A stretch of DNA of 64,000 nt from Vibrio amylolyticus (GCF_023145695.1 NZ_JAJHVV010000012.1:82999-146998), one strand, 5' to 3'. Positions 1 through 8,422 are shown, counted from the stretch's first letter. Notes: generated from the letters alone by a model not told the origin. Translations and numbers: made by a program.

Positions 1-2
1 TA

Positions 3-1307
3 GGTGGCAATGCCGCTGGTATGAGTTTCGCAGCAAAATACAAACGGAATCAACCAAGTGAAGAGATCATCGTTATCGAAAAACGTGACTACGTTTCGTT
101 TGGTGGCTGTGGTTTGCCTTATTTCACAGCAGGCATGTTTGATGATACAGAGCGCCTTATTTCACGTACTCCAGAGCAGGCTATTGCGTCGGGTTTGGAT
201 TTGCGTTTGGACTCTCAAGTTATCGGTTTAGATAAAGCCAACAAGTCTGTTTCGATTAAAACCAGCCAAGAAGAATATCAACTCGCGTACGACAAACTGA
301 TCGTATGTACTGGTGCTCGTCCTATCTTACCTAACTTTGGTGAATACAACTCTGAGCACGTTTATACACTGACAAGCATGGAAGATGGCCTTGCCGTTAA
401 AGAAGCATTCAAAAATAAAGAACTGAATAATGTTTGTATTATTGGTGCAGGCTTTATCGGCCTAGAAGTGTTTGATGCAGCAGAACACCTAAATAAAAAC
501 GTAACGATCATTGAGCGTGAAGCAACGGTAATGAGCCGTCAATTTAGCCCAGAAATGATTGATACGGTTGAAGCGGATATCCGCGAAAGTGGCGCTGACC
601 TGAAATTAGGCTGTAGTGTAAAAAGCATCTCTGATGCTAAAGACGGTGGCTATGAGATTCAAACGGATGATGGCGTTGTAAAAGCTGACGTTGTTATCAT
701 GTCACTTGGTTTCAAGCCAAATACAGAAGCGTTTGATTTGCCGAAATATGACAATGGCGCGCTATTAACAAATGAATTTGGTCAAACTGAAGACGAATAC
801 ATTTATGCGGTTGGTGATTGTGCAACAAGCTATCACATCGCCATGGATAAAATGGTGTATTTACCACTCGCGACAACAGCCAATAAGCAAGCCCGTATGA
901 TGGCGGATCACCTTGCAGGGAAAGACACGTACCTTGATGGTTTCTTAGGTTCGTCGTGTCTGAAAGTACTGGATCTGGAGTTGGCGTGTACGGGTATTTC
1001 TGAAGTGGTTGCGAAAGAGCATGGGATCGCATATAAGACGTCAATCATCAAAGATAAGAACCAAACCGATTACTGCCCTGGTCAAGAAGACATAAAGATT
1101 AAAGTGCTCTATCACCCTGAAACAAAAGTACTTTTAGGTGGTGAAATTATCGGTAAGAAAGGCGCTGTTAGTCGTATTAATGCACTAGCCGTTGCGATTA
1201 CCGCTAAGATGACGACTCAACAACTAGGTTACTTAGATTTTGCTTACGCGCCTCCTTTTGCTCGAACGTGGGACGCACTGAATGTTGCAGGTAACGTAGC
1301 GAAATAA
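3..1307 (+). CDS. CoA-disulfide/persulfide reductase-like FAD oxidoreductase (5' end cut by window edge)
   Basis: Flavin-dependent pyridine nucleotide-disulfide oxidoreductase of the CoA-disulfide reductase (CoADR/NOX) branch, expected to reduce CoA disulfide or CoA persulfide with NAD(P)H in the cytosol. The frame is open to the left edge. The codons before the first ATG (position 21) read GGNAAG, the FAD-binding Rossmann turn, so that ATG is internal and only a few N-terminal residues are missing. The motif SFGGCGLPYF (Cys codon at 108-110) carries the single redox cysteine typical of CoADR. A second Rossmann motif, GAGFIGLE, binds NAD(P)H, and YAVGDCA is the C-terminal FAD contact. There is no C-terminal rhodanese domain, so this is the short form. 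The next gene on the strand is an ETHE1-like hydrolase, which supports a persulfide role. A plain NADH oxidase of the same fold is the alternative. Confidence 0.85.
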   Translation, partial: GGNAAGMSFAAKYKRNQPSEEIIVIEKRDYVSFGGCGLPYFTAGMFDDTERLISRTPEQAIASGLDLRLDSQVIGLDKANKSVSIKTSQEEYQLAYDKLIVCTGARPILPNFGEYNSEHVYTLTSMEDGLAVKEAFKNKELNNVCIIGAGFIGLEVFDAAEHLNKNVTIIEREATVMSRQFSPEMIDTVEADIRESGADLKLGCSVKSISDAKDGGYEIQTDDGVVKADVVIMSLGFKPNTEAFDLPKYDNGALLTNEFGQTEDEYIYAVGDCATSYHIAMDKMVYLPLATTANKQARMMADHLAGKDTYLDGFLGSSCLKVLDLELACTGISEVVAKEHGIAYKTSIIKDKNQTDYCPGQEDIKIKVLYHPETKVLLGGEIIGKKGAVSRINALAVAITAKMTTQQLGYLDFAYAPPFARTWDALNVAGNVAK

Positions 1308-1340
1308 AGACGTTATCACCTTAGATATGAAATTAAACAT

Positions 1341-1369
1341 GCCAGTCATCAACAATGACTGGCTTTTTT
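1341..1369 (+). terminator. Rho-independent terminator after the CoADR-like gene
   Basis: A perfect 9-bp stem GCCAGTCAT/ATGACTGGC closes a 5-nt loop and is followed directly by six T residues. It lies 33 nt past the stop codon, so the following hydrolase is probably transcribed from its own promoter. Confidence 0.9.
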
Positions 1370-1416
1370 GATTGATAGCTTTATCAATTACTGACGATTT
1401 TCGCTTTGCAAACTAC

Positions 1417-1443
1417 ACTGATTAATACGATCTCTGTATCAGT
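1417..1443. promoter_or_regulatory. Candidate operator/promoter region of the ETHE1-like gene
   Basis: The inverted repeat ACTGAT-N15-ATCAGT sits in an AT-rich stretch 42 nt before the ATG. It could be an operator for a repressor-type regulator. The repeat is seen directly; its function is inferred, and no regulator gene lies in view on this side. Confidence 0.3.
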
Positions 1444-1485
1444 TTAATCCATTATAAGTGTTAACGATTAGCGTTAGGGGGCGAC

Positions 1486-2292
1486 ATGGCCAAGCAGAAA
1501 GTACAGCATTTCTTTCATCCCATTTCAGGCACAATCAGCTACGTAGTATCCGACATTGCAACCAATGAAGCGATCATCATTGATCCTGTCGCAGACTATA
1601 ATGAAGCCACGGGAGAGGTGACGTTTGAGTCTTCTCAGATGATTCTCCATTACGTCGAAAAGCATCAATTACACGTTACGGCAATTTTAGAAACACACAT
1701 TCATGCGGATCATCTTACAGGTTCCTTCTTCTTACATGAAAAGCTTAACGCACCTATTCATGTGTCAGATGCTGTGAAAGAAGTGTACGCCACGTGGAAA
1801 GACGATTTGGCACTGAGTGAGATGTATGAGTTTGAAAATTATTTATTAGATCACGAGCACCTTGGCTTTGGAGAATCCGACTTAGAAGTCATTAATACAC
1901 CGGGGCATACGCCTGCCGATTTGACCTATAAAGTAGGGGATGCCGTGTTTGTCGGTGATTCTTTGTTTCATCACGGTACAGGTCGAGCCGACTTCCCAGG
2001 AGGCAGCGCAAAACAAATGTTTCACTCGCTCACTAAGCTCTATGACATGGATGATGATACCAAGGTCTATCTATGTCATAACTACCCTAAAACGGCCGAT
2101 GAATTGATTCATATGACAACGATTGGTGAAGAGAAACATGAGAACAGTTTTATAACGGAAGAGACGACGGAAGAGGAGTTTGTTTGTCATCGAGAAGAGA
2201 GAGATGAACAACTGGCGGAACCGAAATTAATTAACCCAGCGTTGGTGTACAACTTAACCTGCCAGTTACCTCAACCACAACAGATGCAGTAG
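1486..2292 (+). CDS. ETHE1/Blh-type MBL-fold hydrolase, probable persulfide dioxygenase
   Basis: Metallo-beta-lactamase-fold protein of 268 aa. The metal-binding signature THIHADHLTG is near residue 66, a second histidine is in TPGHTP, and an aspartate lies in VFVGDSLF. These, together with the GTGRADFPGG segment, are typical of ETHE1/GloB-like sulfur dioxygenases and the Blh (beta-lactamase-like hydrolase) group. ETHE1 enzymes oxidise glutathione persulfide to sulfite plus GSH using mononuclear iron. A strong purine-rich Shine-Dalgarno (AGGGGGCG) precedes the ATG. The adjacent CoADR-like flavoprotein also acts on persulfides in known systems, so the pair probably handles sulfide stress. A glyoxalase II-like function is less likely given the sequence. 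There is no fused rhodanese domain. Confidence 0.85.
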   Translation: MAKQKVQHFFHPISGTISYVVSDIATNEAIIIDPVADYNEATGEVTFESSQMILHYVEKHQLHVTAILETHIHADHLTGSFFLHEKLNAPIHVSDAVKEVYATWKDDLALSEMYEFENYLLDHEHLGFGESDLEVINTPGHTPADLTYKVGDAVFVGDSLFHHGTGRADFPGGSAKQMFHSLTKLYDMDDDTKVYLCHNYPKTADELIHMTTIGEEKHENSFITEETTEEEFVCHREERDEQLAEPKLINPALVYNLTCQLPQPQQMQ

Positions 2293-2314
2293 CGTTTGCC
2301 AAGGACTTATAAAA

Positions 2315-2346
2315 AACCCGAACGCACGAAACGTTCGGGTTGATTT
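2315..2346. terminator. Bidirectional terminator between convergent genes
   Basis: The 10-bp stem AACCCGAACG/CGTTCGGGTT with a 7-nt loop is flanked by an A-run on the left and a T-rich tail on the right. It separates the plus-strand hydrolase from the minus-strand DUF1415 gene and can stop transcription from both sides. Confidence 0.85.
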
Positions 2347-2386
2347 ATCTAATTAGCGCGATTTCGATGCTTATACTATTAAGTAA

Positions 2387-2938
2387 TTAGCTAAATAAAT
2401 AAGGGAACAGTTTGTTTTTTTCTTCCTGAGTTAATGATTCAACTCTTGCGATATTAGTGTCAGGGATCGCTTCAGGGTTAGGGTAGTGTTTCAGCACCTT
2501 CTCCATGCTCTCTTCACGAATTAAGTGAATCGTTGGATATGGAGAGCGATTAGTTAAGTTCTCGGCGTCTTCTGGCTGTGTACCATGGAAATAATATTCT
2601 GGGTGGAAAGTCGCGACTTGATAAATGCCTTCATAGTCTTGCTGCTTTATTAGTCCATCAACCCAGTCTAGGAAGAAGTTGTAATCCATGAAGTCTTGAA
2701 GGACATCAGGGAAAACGACCAAGGTTGTTTCAAGCTCTTTAGGATCTTTGCTGTCGAGGATTTGAAACTCTTCAAGAATAAACTCTAGGAGTTGTTCTTC
2801 CGTTGTTGCTGGCGTCACTGCAATTTTGATCTGCTTATTTTTATTGGGTTTATGTGCAAAAGGGCAAAGGTTTAGGCCAATAATGGCATCTTCTAACCAT
2901 TGCTGAGTTTGCTTTTCAGCTAATTCATATTTGTTCAT
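2387..2938 (-). CDS. DUF1415 family protein
   Basis: Small soluble protein of unknown biochemical role, recognised as DUF1415 from the conserved opening LNLCPFA, the VFPDVLQDF stretch and the NRSPYPTIHLIRE segment. The frame extends upstream to an ATG at 2971, but the family-like N-terminus begins at the ATG at 2938 (MNKYELAEKQ), so that start is preferred; an ATG at 2944 is also possible. No signal peptide or membrane segment is visible. It is convergent with the ETHE1-like gene and lies downstream of the MFS gene on the same strand, but nothing links it functionally to either. Confidence 0.85.
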   Translation of the reverse strand: MNKYELAEKQTQQWLEDAIIGLNLCPFAHKPNKNKQIKIAVTPATTEEQLLEFILEEFQILDSKDPKELETTLVVFPDVLQDFMDYNFFLDWVDGLIKQQDYEGIYQVATFHPEYYFHGTQPEDAENLTNRSPYPTIHLIREESMEKVLKHYPNPEAIPDTNIARVESLTQEEKNKLFPYLFS

Positions 2939-3025
2939 GGGCATTACTTTCTTAATTGCTTCTTGCTTCATTTTCGCAACAGAATAGCAGAAAATGAAAC
3001 GAAGACTACTCTAGATGTATGCCGT

Positions 3026-4225
3026 CTATGCTGGTTGAGCGGCAAGTTGTTTTTGTGTTCGTTGAAATAGAACAAAACAGAGCGCAAAGAGTAATAGATA
3101 GAGTGACATTCCACCTGTGACAACACTTGCCCATCCACCATGTTGCCAGCAGTAAATGAGGAAAAACCCGCCGAGGCTTCCTCCAATATAGTAATGAACA
3201 AGATATAACGCTGTTGCCGTTGCTTTGGCATGAAGCGCTTTTTGGCTAACCCAGGAGTAGGCCAGAGTATGAGTAAAGAAAGCGCCGAAACTGATCAAAA
3301 TCAGCCCGACTAACATCATAGGGACGGTGTCTATTAACGCAATCCACATCCCAATCATACTAATGATAGAACCAGTAACCATTCCTGAGATAGGCTGTTT
3401 CGTTTGCGTCCACTTTCCGGTTAGTTTCGAGCTTAATGTTCCTGCTAAATAGCAGAGAAAAATAAGCGAAGACAAGCCAACGGGCAGATTGTGCGGCTCG
3501 CTGACCAAACGAAACCCCATTACCGAATATAAGTTAACAAATAATGCGAAATTAACACCACCGATAAGCATGGCAAACCAGATAGTTCGGTTCTTTATAT
3601 GTTTAATAAGAGCGCGGTTGTGATGGAAAAAGAGCCCCCGTTGTGGGGTGAAATTCTCTTGCTTGGGTAAAATTGCACTGACAATCATCGCGCCAATTAA
3701 GGTCAGAATAGCTAAAATAGCAACGGCGTATTGCCAGCTGAAAAAATCGGTTAATGTGCCCCCAAGAACACGACCAAATATCCCGCCTAATGAATTAGCT
3801 GCAATGTAGCCACCTATTGCTCGCCCGAAGGCGGCAGGGTCAAGTTCTTCGACCATATAGGCAACGGCTACTGATGCAAATGCGGCGAGTGCGACGCCCA
3901 TTAAGCCCCTTGCCATTAGAAGTAACCAGTAGCTGTCGCTGATGAGCATGAGTACGCCAATAATAGGCATGGAATAAAGCCCGATTAGCATCACTTTTCG
4001 CCTGCCTAAAGACTCAGAACATATTGCCCAAGGCACAAGAAACACAGACAAAGCGAAAGTGGAGGCAGCAAACACCCCGTTAACCTGAGTCTCGGAAACT
4101 GAAAAGTGCTCCGCCAATAATGGAAGAATTGGCTGAAAAATATATAAGTTACAAAAGACTAAGAATGAACCTAGCGCCAAGCTGAGTGTGATTTTTCGGT
4201 ACTTTACGCTGCCAAATTCAACCAT
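3026..4225 (-). CDS. MFS transporter of the YnfM/drug-exporter type
   Basis: A 399-aa twelve-helix major facilitator protein of the inner membrane. The N-terminal half shows IFQPILPLL in helix 1 and the loop 2-3 signature ESLGRRKVM. GGIFGRVLGG and TDFFSWQYAV follow, as in the E. coli YnfM group of proton-driven exporters. A good Shine-Dalgarno (AGGAA, 5 nt before ATG) supports the start. It is divergent from a LysR-type regulator across 129 bp, the same arrangement as ynfM with ynfL in E. coli, so the regulator probably controls it. The substrate is unknown; an exporter of small organic compounds is the likely role. Confidence 0.85.
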   Translation of the reverse strand: MVEFGSVKYRKITLSLALGSFLVFCNLYIFQPILPLLAEHFSVSETQVNGVFAASTFALSVFLVPWAICSESLGRRKVMLIGLYSMPIIGVLMLISDSYWLLLMARGLMGVALAAFASVAVAYMVEELDPAAFGRAIGGYIAANSLGGIFGRVLGGTLTDFFSWQYAVAILAILTLIGAMIVSAILPKQENFTPQRGLFFHHNRALIKHIKNRTIWFAMLIGGVNFALFVNLYSVMGFRLVSEPHNLPVGLSSLIFLCYLAGTLSSKLTGKWTQTKQPISGMVTGSIISMIGMWIALIDTVPMMLVGLILISFGAFFTHTLAYSWVSQKALHAKATATALYLVHYYIGGSLGGFFLIYCWQHGGWASVVTGGMSLYLLLFALCFVLFQRTQKQLAAQPA

Positions 4226-4312
4226 GAGAGTTCCTACAGACTAAACATCTTGGTAATAGAGATGAGTTGATGACTATGTGATCAAATTAGCAGTGAACTT
4301 GTGATTAATAAA

Positions 4313-4340
4313 ATATATTAAAAATATCTAGTTAATATAT
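4313..4340. promoter_or_regulatory. AT-rich palindrome in the divergent MFS/LysR promoter region
   Basis: Nine-base arms ATATATTAA and TTAATATAT are separated by 10 nt, ending 14 nt before the LysR start codon. LysR regulators bind dyad sites with a T-N11-A core near their own start and repress themselves from there. This dyad is a candidate autoregulatory site. Confidence 0.45.
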
Positions 4341-4354
4341 AAAAGATATCGAAA

Positions 4355-5224
4355 TTGGACTCGAGACAACTTAGGCATTTCGCAATGGTTGCCCAACACG
4401 GGCACTTTACCATGGCGGCAAAGGCGTTAAATATCGCTCAACCCGCTCTGAGCATTTCTATCAAAAAATTTGAGCAGCAACTAGGGGTGGTGCTATTTAA
4501 GCGTCAAGACCGAAAAGTAGAGCTCACCCACGAAGGGAAGGTATTACTCGAGCATGCAAAGCGTATTTTACAGCAGCTTGATGATGCCAAGCTCGCTATG
4601 GATGAATTGATTGGGCTGGATAAGGGAGAAGTACGATTGGGGGCGCCGAGTATGATGGGATCTTACTTTTTCCCTGAGATCTTAATGGCATTTAAATCAC
4701 GTTACCCCAAATTAAAGCTCACGCTAGTCGATGCTGGAACTCAATCGATTAGAGATATGTTGCTAGCTGGAGAGCTTGATATTGGTGTGATCGTAAACAA
4801 AGACATTCCAAGTGAATTGGATGTAGACCATTTGATGATGGGGGAGATGGTGGCGGTTGTTTCTGAAGATCATTCATTAGCCCAAAATCAATCTATATCT
4901 TACCCTGAATTTTTTGAACATGAGCTGGTGATGTTCAAGCCCGGATACTTTCATCGAGACTTTATTGATAAGGTGTCACGAGATGGAGACTATGACCTTA
5001 AGTTCTCCTTTGAAACGAACTTAATACCTATGATACTCAATATCGTTAAACGAGAGTTTGCTATTTCTGCCTTGCTAAATTTGGTGACAAATCATGAGCC
5101 AGGCGTTGTCGGCATACCATTTGAAGAGCCAGTAAAAATGGATCTGGTATTGGCATGGAGAAAAGAGGGGTATCAATCGAAAGCCGATAAGACGTTTATC
5201 GACTTTGTTAAGCAGTATGTCTAG
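4355..5224 (+). CDS. LysR-type transcriptional regulator with a UUG start
   Basis: A 289-aa LysR family regulator. An N-terminal winged helix-turn-helix (residues 1-60, RQLRHFAMVAQ through LFKRQDRKVELTHEG) is followed by a periplasmic-binding-protein-like effector domain (about 90-289). The start is TTG at 4355. An in-frame TAA at 4340-4342 leaves no room for an upstream ATG, and the HTH begins immediately after, so translation must begin at this rare codon (or at an ATA), with only a weak ribosome site. Divergent orientation to the YnfM-like exporter suggests it regulates that gene and itself. The effector is unknown. Confidence 0.88.
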   Translation: MDSRQLRHFAMVAQHGHFTMAAKALNIAQPALSISIKKFEQQLGVVLFKRQDRKVELTHEGKVLLEHAKRILQQLDDAKLAMDELIGLDKGEVRLGAPSMMGSYFFPEILMAFKSRYPKLKLTLVDAGTQSIRDMLLAGELDIGVIVNKDIPSELDVDHLMMGEMVAVVSEDHSLAQNQSISYPEFFEHELVMFKPGYFHRDFIDKVSRDGDYDLKFSFETNLIPMILNIVKREFAISALLNLVTNHEPGVVGIPFEEPVKMDLVLAWRKEGYQSKADKTFIDFVKQYV

Positions 5225-5242
5225 AGGAAATGAAAAGTCGAT

Positions 5243-5470
5243 TTAGGCGTTGTACATCTTATCGAAGTTCTTTTGATTCCAACCTACCATTATTTGATCG
5301 CCGATTTTAAGTACAGGGATTGAACGTGCACCCATCGCTTGTAATTCTTTTCTGCCACGCTGCATTTTGGCGTTGGTTAAGCGGTACTTTAACCCCTTAG
5401 AGTCAAGATAGCGTTGTGCGTCTTTGCAATGAGGGCATTTGTCGGCAACATAAAGAACTAAACGTTTCAT
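5243..5470 (-). CDS. Glutaredoxin family protein
   Basis: A 75-aa thioredoxin-fold protein with the dithiol site CPHC at residues 12-15 and the cis-proline motif RSIPV, both typical of glutaredoxins. The C-terminus (GDQIMVGWNQ) matches the glutathione-binding end of GrxC-like proteins. The frame reaches a GTG at 5482. The ATG at 5470 is preferred because GAAG lies about 8 nt before it and the protein then opens with the beta strand MKRLVLYVA. Cytosolic reduction of protein or glutathione mixed disulfides is expected. It stands between a LysR gene and a YgjP-like gene with no evident operon partner. Confidence 0.88.
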   Translation of the reverse strand: MKRLVLYVADKCPHCKDAQRYLDSKGLKYRLTNAKMQRGRKELQAMGARSIPVLKIGDQIMVGWNQKNFDKMYNA

Positions 5471-5651
5471 AATAGACTTCACTTATCTTGGTAATTAGGT
5501 TTCTGATACAAGTAATTTTCTTGCAGCGTTCACTTTGAGCGCGGATTTTAGCGGAAATTGCCGACAGAGAAAAGCACACTGACAAAATCAATGATCCACA
5601 AAGGCAATTCCGTTAAACTGAGCGCCATTAAACATCATCGTTATTTTACTT

Positions 5652-6152
5652 ATGAACTCTTCACTTCGTTATGTTCAGGGCTACCCAGAGCATATAGTCT
5701 CTCAGATTGAACAACTGGTCTCATCAAATAAGCTGATCCCTTGGTTTGAATCTCGTTACCGTGAGAATCATGTCATCAAAAGTGAAAAAGCGTTATTTGA
5801 TTATACGATGGCAATAAAAAATCGTTATATGAAAAAGACCGCGCCATTAAGTAAAGTCGTCTACGATAATAAAATCCACATCATTAATAATGCGCTTGGT
5901 TTACATACGTACGTACGTAAGGTTCATGGCAGTAAAATTAAATCGAAAAATGAAATACGTATCGCCAGTCTTTTTAAAAATGCACCGGAGCCCCTTCTTA
6001 GAATGTTGGTGGTACATGAACTCGCGCATATAAAAGAAAAGAATCATGATAAAGCGTTTTATCAGCTCTGCTGCCATATGGAGCCTGATTATCACCAACT
6101 GGAGTTGGATGCGCGGATGTTTATGATTTATCAAGAACTAAAAGATAACTAA
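5652..6152 (+). CDS. YgjP-like metallopeptidase-domain protein (M48/WSS1-like fold)
   Basis: A 166-aa protein with a zinc-binding HELAH motif near residue 122 and the second conserved block KNHDKAFYQLCCHMEP, the signature of the YgjP/DUF45 family. The E. coli relative has been described as a UTP pyrophosphatase rather than a protease, so substrate assignment from the HExxH motif alone is unsafe. No signal peptide is present, so it is probably cytosolic. The stop codon abuts the rlmF reading frame, so the two are probably co-transcribed. Confidence 0.8.
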   Translation: MNSSLRYVQGYPEHIVSQIEQLVSSNKLIPWFESRYRENHVIKSEKALFDYTMAIKNRYMKKTAPLSKVVYDNKIHIINNALGLHTYVRKVHGSKIKSKNEIRIASLFKNAPEPLLRMLVVHELAHIKEKNHDKAFYQLCCHMEPDYHQLELDARMFMIYQELKDN

Positions 6153-6158
6153 TTGAAT

Positions 6159-7271
6159 ATGAAACCAACTGATCCTAATAAGAAAGCCAGTAAAAAGGCC
6201 AGTAAATTTAAAGCGAAACCAACTAAAAGTAGTAAGCCTTCAAAAACTAACAAATCGTTGAAGAGTGACGCTTCATCTGACATAAAAGTACACGCTATCG
6301 CGACAACATCGGGTCTACATAAACGTAATAAGCATCATGGCCGTTATGATTTTGATTCTCTAATCTCTGCATTACCTTCACTTGAGCCAAGCGTAATCTT
6401 GAACCCACGTGGTGAGAAGAGCATTGATTTTTCAAATCCAATTTCCGTTAAAAGGCTCAATAAAGCGTTATTGGCGCACCACTACAACGTGATTGAGTGG
6501 GATATCCCTGAAGGCTACCTTTGTCCACCCATTCCGGGACGTGCAGATTATATCCACCGAGCTGCAGAATTGTTGAGCAACGAGAGTAAAACAGTTAAGC
6601 ACTCACTGGTCCGCACGCTAGATATTGGCGTTGGCGCGAACTGTATTTACCCAATTATTGGCGCAACGGATTATGGCTGGCAGTACGTGGGTAGTGATGT
6701 TGACTCAGTATCGGTTGATAATGCCAATAATATTGCGAGAAAGAATCGCCACTTGAGCCTTAAAGTTGAGTGCCGACTACAGACGAATAGTCACTCCTTC
6801 TTTGACAATATCATTCAGCCAGGAGAGTTCTACGATCTCACAACGTGTAACCCGCCTTTTCACAAGTCACAACAAGAAGCAGAGCAAGGCACACAAAGAA
6901 AAATCAAGAACTTGAATGCGAATAAGGTAAAGAAAGGGACATTTAAGTCAGAAGATCTCAGTAGTAAACCGACGAAGTCGACACTGAATTTTGGTGGTCA
7001 AAAAGCGGAACTTTGGTGCCCTGGTGGTGAAGCTGAATTTATTAAAAACATGGCGATTGAAAGTAAACAGTACGCTGAGCAGGTCTTATGGTTTACGACG
7101 TTAATTTCTAAGAAAGAGAACGTACAGTGGATACAAAAGACGTTAGAAAAGATTGGCGCTCTTGAGATGAAAACCGTTGAGATGAGCCAGGGGCAAAAGA
7201 TCAGCCGCTTTGTTGCTTGGACATTCAAGAGTGAAGCTCAACGTAAACAGTGGCTGAAATTAAAAAGCTAA
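6159..7271 (+). CDS. rlmF: 23S rRNA (adenine(1618)-N(6))-methyltransferase RlmF
   Basis: SAM-dependent methyltransferase that modifies A1618 of 23S rRNA. Recognised from LHKRNKHHGRYDF, CPPIPGRADYIH, the SAM-binding LDIGVGANCIYPIIG and the catalytic motif NPPFH, followed by GGQKAELWCPGGE. E. coli RlmF is about 308 aa. This protein is longer because of a lysine/serine-rich N-terminal tail of about 45 residues, a feature seen in ribosomal and rRNA-acting proteins. A TTG at 6153 is also in frame, but the ATG at 6159 is the more ordinary start. The gene starts right after the YgjP-like gene. Confidence 0.93.
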   Translation: MKPTDPNKKASKKASKFKAKPTKSSKPSKTNKSLKSDASSDIKVHAIATTSGLHKRNKHHGRYDFDSLISALPSLEPSVILNPRGEKSIDFSNPISVKRLNKALLAHHYNVIEWDIPEGYLCPPIPGRADYIHRAAELLSNESKTVKHSLVRTLDIGVGANCIYPIIGATDYGWQYVGSDVDSVSVDNANNIARKNRHLSLKVECRLQTNSHSFFDNIIQPGEFYDLTTCNPPFHKSQQEAEQGTQRKIKNLNANKVKKGTFKSEDLSSKPTKSTLNFGGQKAELWCPGGEAEFIKNMAIESKQYAEQVLWFTTLISKKENVQWIQKTLEKIGALEMKTVEMSQGQKISRFVAWTFKSEAQRKQWLKLKS

Positions 7272-7294
7272 TCACAATGTAAATGAGAGGAGTT

Positions 7295-7468
7295 ATGGAT
7301 ATTGAAATTTATATGCCGTGTAACCCCGATTGGTTTTGTGACGGTTTGATGGCTTCGTTTGGCGTCGTCGCCGTACTAGGTTTACTCATTTTTGTGGGCG
7401 TTTTGTATCGGGAGCATCAGAAGATGAATGCGCCCAATAAACGAAATAGACGGAACAAAAAAGAGTAG
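7295..7468 (+). CDS. Small single-span membrane protein, unknown function
   Basis: Short frame downstream of rlmF on the same strand. The product of about 57 aa has one hydrophobic segment (ASFGVVAVLGLLIFVGVLY) and a strongly basic C-terminus (NKRNRRNKK), giving a predicted N-out/C-in topology by the positive-inside rule. Two cysteines precede the helix (PCNPDWFCDG). The start is uncertain. An ATG at 7283 lacks a ribosome site, while AGGAG lies only 2 nt before the ATG at 7295. The clean membrane segment and operon position argue that it is real. I do not recognise the family. Confidence 0.5.
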   Translation: MDIEIYMPCNPDWFCDGLMASFGVVAVLGLLIFVGVLYREHQKMNAPNKRNRRNKKE

Positions 7469-7510
7469 CTTTAGCAAGCGAATCAATTTGATTGTTGTAA
7501 TGAGACTTAG

Positions 7511-8236
7511 CTACAACAATTTCTCCAGCTGATGTTGGTATTTGTCTCTTATAGCTGGATTTCCAGCCTTAGTTTCGAGTTCGACAAGTAGTGAAAGAGA
7601 AGCTTGCTGTAGCCCATAGCTTTGATGAAATCTCATCAATCGAATTCTCGCTTCGGTAAACTCATGATCCTCAATTTCAATTTTCGCTAGCTGAAGTGTT
7701 GAGCGAACACGATTAGGATCATGATCAAGTGTTCTCTTAAAGTAGCCTTTAGCTTTGACCGTATCACCAGACTTGAGTGCACACAGAGCGGCATTTTCAT
7801 AACTTCCGGAAATAAGGTAATAGTAGGGTTGTTTGATAGCGCGGTTGAAGAGTTCATCAGCATGTTTGAACTCTCCTTGTTTGCATAGGAAAGTCCCATA
7901 GTTATTAAGAACATTTCCATTGTTGGGTTGCTGGCGGAGTGCTTTCTTGTAGAGGTTATCTGCTGACTTTACTTCCCCAACGGTATCATAGTAATGCGCC
8001 ATGCTAAGCTGAGAACGGTAGTAATTGGGCGCATGCTTTAGTGCCTTTTCAAAGTTTTCACGCGCTTTCATCATATTACCTTGTTCAAGGTAGCCAAGAC
8101 CTAATGTCACTCTTGTTTCTGCCATTTCGACAGATGTTGCAGTAGCGGCTGGTGGTCCTCCCTCGGTCACTGTTATACAACCAATAAGAGACAGAAGTGA
8201 AATACTAGGAAGTATGGTTTTCATTATCAAATTCAT
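7511..8236 (-). CDS. PilW/PilF-like TPR lipoprotein (type IV pilus biogenesis/stability)
   Basis: A 241-aa exported lipoprotein. The signal sequence ends in a lipobox with Cys20 (SLIGC), followed by tandem TPR repeats from about residue 40 (ETRVTLGLGYLEQGN, FEKALKHAPNYYRSQ and others) and the VLNNYGTFLCKQG block typical of PilW/PilF pilotins. In known systems these place the PilQ secretin in the outer membrane. AGGAG 5 nt before the ATG fixes the start. In vibrios the canonical pilW sits with rlmN and rodZ. Here it stands alone between rlmF and metA, so it may be a second copy. Confidence 0.8.
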   Translation of the reverse strand: MNLIMKTILPSISLLSLIGCITVTEGGPPAATATSVEMAETRVTLGLGYLEQGNMMKARENFEKALKHAPNYYRSQLSMAHYYDTVGEVKSADNLYKKALRQQPNNGNVLNNYGTFLCKQGEFKHADELFNRAIKQPYYYLISGSYENAALCALKSGDTVKAKGYFKRTLDHDPNRVRSTLQLAKIEIEDHEFTEARIRLMRFHQSYGLQQASLSLLVELETKAGNPAIRDKYQHQLEKLL

Positions 8237-8331
8237 GAGTGCTCCTTAATCAGCAAGCTCATGATATTCTGATTGCATATGTAATTAGTTGAATTTAAAA
8301 AACAATGCGACCTACCTAACAATCATAAAAT

Positions 8332-8357
8332 AACGGCCACAAGAGGTGACCGTTTTT
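8332..8357. terminator. Hairpin between metA and the PilW-like gene
   Basis: The imperfect 9-bp stem AACGGCCAC/GTGACCGTT with a 5-nt loop has a T-run on the plus side and an AT-rich tail on the minus side (reads GTTATTTTATG). It lies downstream of metA on its strand and probably ends that transcript. Confidence 0.55.
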
Positions 8358-8422
8358 TGTATGTATTACTAACTAAGTTATTAATAACTAGCTGTTATTA
8401 ACTAAGGTATATGACAGGCTTA

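Noticed and set aside
712..1044. 110-codon minus-strand frame inside the CoADR-like gene
   Set aside because: It is antisense to a well-supported coding region and shows no recognisable domain or ribosome site.
2968..3231. 87-codon minus-strand frame at the end of the MFS gene
   Set aside because: It overlaps the 3' end of the MFS gene in another frame and the sequence is not protein-like.
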